This document shows, piece by piece, positions 1-5,886 of a DNA stretch of 11,316 bases. A program made the translations under genes and the position numbers. Position 1 is the stretch's first letter; every line of letters starts with the position of its first letter. The stretch comes from Oligoflexus sp. (GTDB lineage Bacteria; Bdellovibrionota_B; Oligoflexia; Oligoflexales; Oligoflexaceae), in assembly GCA_030151925.1 (NCBI GenBank), contig JASLCY010000084.1, forward strand, positions 1-11,316, read 5' to 3'. Below the pieces are notes generated by a model, which was given only the letters and a program-made list of their open reading frames with translations, was not told the DNA's origin and searched no databases.

Positions 1-526
1 TATCGTAGACCGGATCGGTTTTCTCAGCGGCGGTCGCCGCGAAGGCCGCGGCCCATTGTTTGGCGAAGATCGAGTCCTGGTTGCCCAGCACTTCCTGGAA
101 GGGCATGTTATCGATGAATTCACCGAAGATGCCGGGGATGATGAAGATCGTGACGGGATTCTGCGCGAGATCCGCGTCGAGTCCGGCGATCTCCTTGAAG
201 GGAGCCTGAACGCCCGCGTTATAGAGATCGCTCGGTTTCACGCCCGCCCAAGCCTCGCGCCTCGCTTGCAGGAGATTCGCCCCAGCCTTGACCTCGGGAC
301 CGCCTTGGGCATAGAGGGGCGAAGGCGTGAAGATGAGCTTCTGTATATCGGCGTCCGCGTAATCAGCCTTCGCATAGGTGTAGAAGATATTGCGGAAGGC
401 CTCGATATTCTGCTGGTGGAGAGCGGCGAGATCCTGACCTTGAGCCCGGCCCGAGAGGACGTTGATGATAAGCAGGAGTCCCGCATAGAATACGGTGCGG
501 ATCAAAAAGCAGCAGAATCGGATCAT
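1..526 (-). CDS. Secreted protein of unknown function, C-terminus cut by the left edge
   Basis: Reading leftwards from an ATG at 526-524, the frame stays open for 175 codons to the window edge. An in-frame stop lies at 553-551, so this ATG is the only one available, and an AGGCGAGG ribosome binding site precedes it. Residues 1-30 form a typical Sec signal peptide: arginines near the N-terminus, a long hydrophobic stretch (residues 15-25), then a GRAQG-like cleavage region, suggesting a periplasmic or outer-membrane location. The mature part starts with a helical, Gln/Asn/Tyr-rich region. It later contains the strand-turn motif VTIFIIPGIFGEFIDNMPF (about residues 129-147), which resembles the first core strand and oxyanion turn of alpha/beta hydrolases. 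That resemblance is weak, and the catalytic part would lie outside the window. The gene follows the beta-lactamase-like gene by 127 bases and may or may not share its transcript. I do not recognise the family. Confidence 0.75.
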   Translation of the reverse strand, partial: MIRFCCFLIRTVFYAGLLLIINVLSGRAQGQDLAALHQQNIEAFRNIFYTYAKADYADADIQKLIFTPSPLYAQGGPEVKAGANLLQARREAWAGVKPSDLYNAGVQAPFKEIAGLDADLAQNPVTIFIIPGIFGEFIDNMPFQEVLGNQDSIFAKQWAAAFAATAAEKTDPVYD

Positions 527-653
527 GGATGGCCTCGCCTGGGAGTGAAGTCACTACAGTCCGAATACTCGATTTTTCGTGTCGCGGCGGCAAGGGCGCA
601 ATGGTGTGGGTGTCCGGTTTCTCCCCTGAAAACCGAAAGTTAGGCTACTTCTT

Positions 654-1793
654 TTAAGGGCTCGCGCCCACGAGTTGCACGAGGACTGTGGCGATCTCGA
701 AGATCGCGTCGTCTAGCCTGTTGGCAACACCCTTCGCGGAGAGTGTTACGAAAAACATGCGCCTGTCGTGTCTTTGCAGCAGCCAGGTGAGGGTCACCGC
801 ATCCGCGGCCAGATTGCGTTTGGACCCGACGTAGGAGAAGGTCCGGCGGTTGATCGAGACTCCGTCGCTCGGGGTCGCGGCGAGGATATCGAGCGCGGGC
901 GCGGCGAGCGAGAAACGATTGGCCTCGTTCGCAAGGTTCGCCATGAGTTTGCAGAGGACGATGGCCGATTCCTGCTCACGCCTGTCTTTGGCATCGAGCT
1001 TCTGCCGCAGGATCTCCTCTGCGTCCTCGGCGCCTTGCGCGATCATGCGCGTGGCGAGTTGATCGACCGATTCGCGGCCGGGCGGCAGGACTTCGCCCCA
1101 GGCGATGCCGCCTTCGACGACAGCCGTCACCAGTTCTTGGAACAGGAAGAGCTGCCGCGCCTTGCCGATCGGGAAGGCTTCGCCCGGGTTCATGTCGTGC
1201 AGCGGCTCGCAGCCGTTATCGGTGATCTCGGCGACGAGGATCTGGGAGGAAGGGGCGACGATGCGCAGAGCCTCGTCGATCTGCTGATAGGAAGTGGCCC
1301 GGTTCGGGTTGTCGGCGTTTTGAAAGAGGAGGTTGTTGATCCTCCCCGTCTTGGGCTCGACGCTCAGCAGGATCTTGATGTTCTCCTGGTCGCGGCTTTT
1401 GCCGAGCGCCACGAGGAGTTCGGGATGCTTCGGATACGTGACGACCCGGCTCATCGTGAGAGGCCCGAGGTCGCGCGACAGCGTGTAGAACATCAGGCCG
1501 AGTTGCTCGGCCGAAGCCGAACGCAGCGCGGCGTCGGCAAAATGCTGCCGGACGTCGGGGACGAGCACCCGCCCGCGTTTCTCGTTCAGGTTGTTCAGGA
1601 CCCAGGCCAACTGCCCGCCGGCGGGCGTGGATTTCTCGGCGAAAGCAAAGGGCGGCGGCAATCGCCGCTCGGCGGGCGCTTCGGGGATCGCTGTCGAATT
1701 CGTCGCGCAGCCCGTGAGGGGAATGCAAAAAAGCAGGCAAGACATCGCGAGCCCTCGGACTCGGACGGCCGCGATGATCCGCTGCTGCTGCAT
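654..1793 (-). CDS. Lipoprotein with a catalytically degenerate beta-lactamase-like (LpqF/Cpe-type) domain
   Basis: The protein has 379 residues if started at the ATG overlapping the upstream stop (TGATG at 1795-1791). A longer frame up to 1880 would overlap the upstream gene by 88 bases and spoil the signal peptide. Residues 1-28 are a lipoprotein signal with lipobox LTGC (Cys29), so it is probably membrane-anchored and periplasmic. Residues about 55-160 match the N-terminal ORF12/Cpe/LpqF domain (QLAWVLNNLN; LLSVEPKTGRINNLLFQ). Residues about 172-375 match the class A beta-lactamase-like domain of the same family (ILVAEI, PIG, YVG, LTWLLQ). In active members PIGSxxK carries the nucleophile; here it reads PIGKARQ (208-214), replacing both Ser and Lys. 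The SDN position reads GAE (254-256). The final K-[ST]-G position reads KRN (325-327). By family knowledge it should not hydrolyse by the serine mechanism, so a binding or scaffolding role is inferred. It is translationally coupled to the DAC-like gene. Confidence 0.82.
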   Translation of the reverse strand: MQQQRIIAAVRVRGLAMSCLLFCIPLTGCATNSTAIPEAPAERRLPPPFAFAEKSTPAGGQLAWVLNNLNEKRGRVLVPDVRQHFADAALRSASAEQLGLMFYTLSRDLGPLTMSRVVTYPKHPELLVALGKSRDQENIKILLSVEPKTGRINNLLFQNADNPNRATSYQQIDEALRIVAPSSQILVAEITDNGCEPLHDMNPGEAFPIGKARQLFLFQELVTAVVEGGIAWGEVLPPGRESVDQLATRMIAQGAEDAEEILRQKLDAKDRREQESAIVLCKLMANLANEANRFSLAAPALDILAATPSDGVSINRRTFSYVGSKRNLAADAVTLTWLLQRHDRRMFFVTLSAKGVANRLDDAIFEIATVLVQLVGASP

Positions 1794-2977
1794 CAATGCT
1801 CGGGTCCGTACCACACCGCGGCTCCGTCTTGAGATTGATAGTAGGCGCCCACCAGGATATCGGCATCGACGAGGGCGCACATATTCTTGAATGCGCGCCA
1901 GCGCGCTCCCCCGCTTCTTTCGGGCGGCCTTTGATATTTCGGCTTTTTCCTCTCCGACTCGGGAAGCTCCGAGATGAAGACGCGATAACCGAGCACCTGC
2001 CCGCTCGTGTTGAGCAGGGTCATCCCATCCGAGGCGAGCATGGTCGGGATAAGGTCGGCCCAGGCCCGCAGCTGGCCGCTGAGGTCGAGCGCGTTGCCGA
2101 TATGATCGGGATCGTGCGTGGAGAAAGCCGCTTCCAGCGAGTCTTTATACATCTCGACTTTGGCGCTCAGGGGGATGACCCATTTTTGGAAATAGTTGCC
2201 GTCGTGTATGGCCGGATGATAGACGGGCGGTTCCTTCCACTCGAGCTGCGCGTTTTGTTGGGCCGCATCAAAAGCCTGGACGCCGACGAGGAAGCCGTGG
2301 CCTTCGATCACCGCCTCGTGCAGGATGGTCGAGAGCAGGGCCTTGGTCTTATCGGCGATCGTGAGTTGCGGCACGGCTTTTACGCAGCAGTTCACCAGGA
2401 ATTGCCGGGCGTCTTCCGGCGAGGTCGTGCGGCGCGGCATCGCCGAGAATTCAAAGGTCTCGACCAGGCCTGAATGCGAGCGGACCTCGATCGAATGCTC
2501 GGCCACCTGATAGACCAGCAGAGCCGGGACCGCGGCGCTGCGAACGATGAGTTTCCGGGGCGATTCCTTGGTGAGGCTCGCCAGGCGCCGCATCACCCCG
2601 AAATTGATCTCGTGCTCGGTCCATTTGATGAAGAGGCTCCACTCCCTTTTCGCGAGCGGAGCGCATTTCTTGATCGCGGCCGTAACGATATCCGCGGCGG
2701 CGGGCGCCTTATCGCGTTTAAAGGCCCCGACCTGGAAGTAATGGTGAAAGCCGAGCTCGTCGCGGAGATCGTTGCGATCCGTTTCCTTGAAGAGATAGAC
2801 GTCGGGCCTGAGCGCCACGCCTTCCTCCCTTAAGGCTTTGAGCGAATCGATCAGGACGGCGAGGACGATCCGCAGATCGATCCAGCCCCCGGTGTCGAGT
2901 TTGACTTTTTGGACGATGGCATCGATCTTGGCTCCGAGTTCCGAGGAGAGGGCGGGACAGGGGGAATCGGCAGCCAT
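1793..2977 (-). CDS. Protein with a C-terminal DisA_N/DAC-like domain, probably catalytically altered
   Basis: The protein has 394 residues, with no signal peptide or membrane span, so it is probably cytoplasmic. The start is set by GGAGA at 2988-2984, six bases before the ATG. Residues 1-200 are helical and unrecognised. From about 205 onward the layout resembles proteins with a 'DACNV' sensor region before a diadenylate cyclase (DAC, DisA_N) domain: HGFLVGV (227-233), then DHIGNALDLSGQL (291-303), DGM followed by a strand and GQVLGY (317-331), then GGARWRAF (356-363) and ILVGAYYQSQDG (374-385). Active DACs carry DGA and RHR motifs, used to make cyclic di-AMP from ATP. Here these read DGM and RWR, so synthesis is doubtful and nucleotide binding or sensing is the better guess. 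The assignment rests on motif order alone. Its stop overlaps the start of the beta-lactamase-like lipoprotein gene, so the two should be made together. Confidence 0.7.
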   Translation of the reverse strand: MAADSPCPALSSELGAKIDAIVQKVKLDTGGWIDLRIVLAVLIDSLKALREEGVALRPDVYLFKETDRNDLRDELGFHHYFQVGAFKRDKAPAAADIVTAAIKKCAPLAKREWSLFIKWTEHEINFGVMRRLASLTKESPRKLIVRSAAVPALLVYQVAEHSIEVRSHSGLVETFEFSAMPRRTTSPEDARQFLVNCCVKAVPQLTIADKTKALLSTILHEAVIEGHGFLVGVQAFDAAQQNAQLEWKEPPVYHPAIHDGNYFQKWVIPLSAKVEMYKDSLEAAFSTHDPDHIGNALDLSGQLRAWADLIPTMLASDGMTLLNTSGQVLGYRVFISELPESERKKPKYQRPPERSGGARWRAFKNMCALVDADILVGAYYQSQDGAAVWYGPEH

Positions 2978-3009
2978 AAACGGTCTCCATCAGGGGTATG
3001 GGCCTCTCG

Positions 3010-3039
3010 ATGATAGCGCTTTCAGTCCTTTGATTTCAA
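3010..3039 (-). promoter_or_regulatory. Sigma-70 type promoter of the DAC-like/beta-lactamase-like operon
   Basis: On the minus strand a -35 box TTGAAA (3039-3034) is followed by an 18-base spacer and a -10 box TATCAT (3015-3010); each matches the consensus at five of six positions. Transcription would start near 3003, giving a leader of about 25 bases before the ATG at 2977. Two copies of the palindrome AGCGCT (3015-3020 and 3039-3044), 24 bases apart, flank the spacer and could be operator half-sites. Confidence 0.6.
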
Positions 3040-3152
3040 GCGCTTACAGCATCGCGTTTCATCCGCTGCCGCGGGACGGCAAAAAATTGAGGGATTACCG
3101 AATTATACCGATAAGGTCGGAGCCGGTGTCTATGTATGCTCGGGAGTCATCG

Positions 3153-4124
3153 ATGATCGGTTCGTCCACGGTGCTTAGCCTTCTCCTCGGTCTCACTCTG
3201 CTCGCCTGCAGCAAAGCCGAATCCGTTCCGGATGCCGGCCTTATCCATAAAAAGACGGTCGCGGCCAGCGGCGATGCCGAAGGAAAAGTCGCGGATGACA
3301 AGACCTCCGGCGGAGCCGCCGCGGATACGCAGACCACGGCTTCCATGAATACGGATACGGCTTCGACCGGTAGCAGCTCGACCGCCATGGATACGACGAG
3401 CATGAGCGGGACGATGGGCTCGACAGATGCGATGACTTCCACCGGCTCGATGATGGCTCAGGAGATCCGTGCGGATGATCCGATCGCTCCGCCGCCGGCC
3501 GGCAAACGCATCAGGGTCATGCCGCTCGGCGCCTCGATCACCCAGGGCTCGACCGGCTCCAAGGATACGGGGTATCGCAGTTTCCTGCATCAGATGCTGA
3601 GCGACGCGAAGATCGACCACGAGTTCGTCGGCTCCAATACCGCCCAACCCGGTTCTTTGCCGAAGGATCAGATCCATCACGAGGGCCATCCCGGCTACAC
3701 GATCCAAAACGATGCCGATAATCTCGATAAATGGCTGGGCGCGCAGGGCGCCGATCCCGATTACATCCTGATCCTGCTCGGCAGCAACGATATCACGCAG
3801 AAGAAGTCGGACGGCATGATCCAACGGCTGGATGCGATGCTGACCAGGATCATCGACAAACAGAAGGGCCTTCGCCCTCAGGCGCAGATCATCATCGCCA
3901 GCCTGCCTTTGATCAACGATGCGACGATGGAGGCGCAGAACGTCCAGTATGCGAAGGACATCGTCGATCTGGTCGTCCGTCGTCGTAAGGCCGGGGACAA
4001 GGTCGCGTTCGTCGATGTCCATGCCGTGATCAAAAAAGAGGATAAGTTCGACAACCTCCACCCGAACGATGCCGGTTATAAGAAGATCGCCGAACTTTGG
4101 TTCCAGCGGATAAGCGGCAAATAA
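3153..4124 (+). CDS. Lipoprotein SGNH/GDSL esterase (CE3-like)
   Basis: The protein has 323 residues from the ATG at 3153, which has GGGAG six bases upstream. A second in-frame ATG at 3132 (GGAG nine bases upstream) would add an arginine to an otherwise uncharged N-terminus, so it is a real alternative. The signal peptide ends in LLAC with lipidated Cys19. Residues 35-105 are a low-complexity linker rich in Thr, Ser, Gly and Met. The SGNH hydrolase domain follows: block I PLGASITQG (124-132, nucleophile Ser128), block II GHPGYTI (178-184, oxyanion Gly), block III GSND (210-213, Asn212) and block V DNLHP (300-304, Asp300 and His303). All catalytic residues are present, although the usual Asp of GDS is Ala. 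The pattern resembles carbohydrate esterase family 3, so deacetylation of a polysaccharide at the cell surface is likely. The substrate is not visible. The gene stands alone between a divergent and a convergent neighbour. Confidence 0.88.
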   Translation: MIGSSTVLSLLLGLTLLACSKAESVPDAGLIHKKTVAASGDAEGKVADDKTSGGAAADTQTTASMNTDTASTGSSSTAMDTTSMSGTMGSTDAMTSTGSMMAQEIRADDPIAPPPAGKRIRVMPLGASITQGSTGSKDTGYRSFLHQMLSDAKIDHEFVGSNTAQPGSLPKDQIHHEGHPGYTIQNDADNLDKWLGAQGADPDYILILLGSNDITQKKSDGMIQRLDAMLTRIIDKQKGLRPQAQIIIASLPLINDATMEAQNVQYAKDIVDLVVRRRKAGDKVAFVDVHAVIKKEDKFDNLHPNDAGYKKIAELWFQRISGK

Positions 4125-4146
4125 AAAAGCGCCTCCTCAGAGGCGC
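4123..4146 (-). terminator. Rho-independent terminator between convergent genes
   Basis: A perfect 7-bp stem (GCGCCTC at 4129-4135 with GAGGCGC at 4140-4146) encloses a CTCA loop. On the minus strand it is followed by six U residues (4128-4123), so it ends the transcript of the anchored protein at 4175-4753. It overlaps the esterase stop codon and may also slow plus-strand transcription, though no U-run follows in that direction. Confidence 0.85.
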
Positions 4147-4174
4147 CGCCGACTTCCGCGAAATCGAGAAGAGA

Positions 4175-4753
4175 TTATTGGACCTTCGTCGCTTTGGAGA
4201 AGGTGAAGATCGCGACCTTCGCATTGTTCGGATCGTTCACGACCGTGAAATGGGCGCCGAACTCAGGATGCAGCGAGAAGAAACGCATGACTGTCATCTG
4301 GAAGGTTCGTTCCTGATCGGGCTTCGGCTCAGCCGCGACCAAGCATTTCTGCGCCTCGCAGGTCACGGATTGGATCGTGGCGACCTTCTGCACCGCGGCA
4401 TCCTTCGCCAGGGCGTCCTGCAGTTTCGCCGAAGTATCCGCTTCGTCGTCATGAGCGGTGGCGTCGACTTTGGTTTCTTCTTCGACCACCGCGTCGTTGC
4501 TGGCCGCATCGCTTTCGGGTGAACTCGTCACGGGCGCATCAGCGGGAGCGCTCTCGGTTTCAAGGGGTGCCCCCTCTTTCTCAGAAATTTTACTCAGGGC
4601 AATATGAGAGGGCTGAAGCGGCTTCGCCACATCGTCGGCCGTTTCGTCTGTCTCCAGGGGAGCTGCTGAGCGTGTATCTTTAGTGTGGGTCGCAAACCAG
4701 GCGGCCACGAGGACGACCGCAAGAATTCCGCCCCAGACAACGACTTTTTTCAT
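4175..4753 (-). CDS. Single-span membrane-anchored protein with acidic linker and CxxxxC domain, function unknown
   Basis: The protein has 192 residues from the ATG at 4753, chosen because AGGA lies seven bases upstream and the N-terminus MKK plus hydrophobic residues 4-20 then forms a proper membrane anchor. The frame is open up to 4873, but that extension has no matching features. Residues 25-110 are an acidic, Ala/Asp/Glu/Ser-rich, probably disordered linker. Residues about 120-190 form a small mixed alpha/beta domain with two cysteines in SVTCEAQKC (Cys132 and Cys137), followed by FFSLHPEFGAHF and strand-rich segments. Short periplasmic domains with a C-x4-C pair on an edge strand are common in proteobacterial proteins of unknown role, and a disulfide is likely. 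The gene is transcribed alone, divergent from the anchored protein at 5023-5784, and ends at a clear hairpin terminator. No family is recognised. Confidence 0.8.
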   Translation of the reverse strand: MKKVVVWGGILAVVLVAAWFATHTKDTRSAAPLETDETADDVAKPLQPSHIALSKISEKEGAPLETESAPADAPVTSSPESDAASNDAVVEEETKVDATAHDDEADTSAKLQDALAKDAAVQKVATIQSVTCEAQKCLVAAEPKPDQERTFQMTVMRFFSLHPEFGAHFTVVNDPNNAKVAIFTFSKATKVQ

Positions 4754-5022
4754 AGCTTCTTCCTCGCTCGACATTGATCCTATAGGCTTACACGCGCCGT
4801 CCTCCACTCTCAACGAAAATCCGCCATGCCTTGGCCCGCAGCCTCTTGATAGCCTTCGTCCGAACCTTTTCACTCCTTTGGGTTAAGCCCGGGAGCTGAA
4901 AAAATCTCAATCCCCAGCGTTTTTCATGGTTGGCTTATGTCTGAGATGGCTTCAATGTGGGATTCGGCTTCACCTCCTACGGGGTGGGGAATCAGCTCTA
5001 GAGTGACTCGAGAGGAGATGTC

Positions 5023-5784
5023 ATGCGCAAAAGTAACGTTCTTATATCGGGCTTGGTCCTCACGGCAGCCTTGGCTTATTGGCATCCCTGGTCCTCAAAC
5101 TCCGACGACAAAACCGACAAAGACCGCCAAGAAACCGCAGAGCTCCCCAAGAAGCCGCGCAAGCAGAGACCGACCCTTCAGCTCGAAGCGCCCCCAGCCG
5201 CGGCTCCGGCAGCGAATGACAACGAGGATGCGCTTTATGCGGCCGTCAGCTCTTTGCCTCCAGACGTCGATCCTCAGCTTCTGAAAGAGGGTCTCATGAG
5301 CATCGCGCAGAAGACCAAAAACGTCGACCGCGGCCTGGCCTTCTTCGAGAAATACGGTTGGCAGGCCCTGCCCGCCTCGAGCACGCTGGTGAATCGTTTC
5401 GCGGCCGATAATCCCGGCATCCCGGAGCGTTATATCGAGAAGACCCTGAAGGATTTCCACAACGCCTCGGACCTGCCTCCGGCCGCGAACGGCGCCTATT
5501 GCAACGCGATCGCCAAGATCCGCGGCTACGATGTGAACGAGGCCGTGTTCAAGCAGATCCAGTCCGAGGACGATGCCGATAAACGCAAGGGCCTCTACTA
5601 CGTCTACACCATGAACCGCGCTCTGCCCGTGGAGTTCAGCCAAAGGCTGATCGCGCAGGCCCTCAGCGACGACGATCCCGGCATCCACGCGCTCGGCGAG
5701 GTCTGGCAGGAGAACGGCCGCGTCCTGAAGAGCTCGGAGCTCGCGCCCTATCAACAGCGGTTGGTCGTCGGACGGAGCGAGTAA
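5023..5784 (+). CDS. N-terminally anchored helical protein, function unknown
   Basis: The protein has 253 residues, with AGGAG at 5013-5017 five bases before the ATG. The N-terminus MRKSNV plus a hydrophobic stretch (residues 7-20) is a signal anchor or uncleaved signal peptide; no cleavage site or lipobox is obvious. Residues 24-68 are a Lys/Asp-rich then Pro/Ala-rich linker. Residues 69-250 are predicted helical from their composition, with repeated helix-turn-helix-like segments. These resemble small helical-repeat (HEAT-like) proteins, but I cannot demonstrate a repeat. A single cysteine is present in AYCNAIAK. It shares the 268-base divergent region 4754-5022 with the other small anchored gene, where I see no convincing -35/-10 pair. 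A hairpin terminator starts at its stop codon. No enzyme motif is visible. Confidence 0.82.
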   Translation: MRKSNVLISGLVLTAALAYWHPWSSNSDDKTDKDRQETAELPKKPRKQRPTLQLEAPPAAAPAANDNEDALYAAVSSLPPDVDPQLLKEGLMSIAQKTKNVDRGLAFFEKYGWQALPASSTLVNRFAADNPGIPERYIEKTLKDFHNASDLPPAANGAYCNAIAKIRGYDVNEAVFKQIQSEDDADKRKGLYYVYTMNRALPVEFSQRLIAQALSDDDPGIHALGEVWQENGRVLKSSELAPYQQRLVVGRSE

Positions 5785-5810
5785 CCGCCCCTTTAAGAGC
5801 GGTTTGTTTT
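5783..5810 (+). terminator. Rho-independent terminator of the helical anchored protein gene
   Basis: AACCGC (5783-5788) pairs with GCGGTT (5799-5804) around a ten-base loop and is followed by a T-rich tail TTGTTTT ending at 5810. It overlaps the stop codon at 5782-5784. Confidence 0.65.
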
Positions 5811-5832
5811 GCTTCGCGATGGGACCTAAACT

Positions 5833-5864
5833 AAAAAAAGGGAGGCTCCGAGGAGCCTCCCTTT
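5833..5864 (-). terminator. Strong Rho-independent terminator of the TonB-dependent receptor gene
   Basis: A perfect 12-bp stem (5837-5848 with 5853-5864) encloses a CGAG loop. On the minus strand it runs into seven U residues (5839-5833), 23 bases after the receptor stop codon. The nearly symmetric A/T flanks may let it work in both directions between these convergent genes. Confidence 0.92.
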
Positions 5865-5886
5865 CCCGTATCGATCTTCAGTCGAA

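Noticed and set aside
56..643. 195-codon plus-strand frame at the left edge
   Set aside because: The minus strand there has a clean signal peptide, a ribosome binding site and 175 open codons. The plus frame is its in-register shadow, without a recognisable N-terminus.
597..645. Hairpin CGGTTT/AAACCG downstream of the beta-lactamase-like gene considered as its terminator
   Set aside because: No U-run follows the stem on the minus strand, so transcription may continue into the gene at 1-526.
768..1832. Long plus-strand open frame opposite the beta-lactamase-like gene
   Set aside because: It is in register with the real minus-strand gene and has Arg/Gly/Asp-rich composition and no family features. 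It is a codon-bias shadow, as is the similar frame at 1796-2473.
3087..3109. TTGAGG/TATACC as a promoter for the esterase gene
   Set aside because: The spacer is only 11 bases, too short for a sigma-70 promoter. A -10-like box alone is not enough.
3147..4061. 304-codon minus-strand frame opposite the esterase gene
   Set aside because: It is an in-register shadow. The plus-strand frame has all SGNH blocks and a lipobox.
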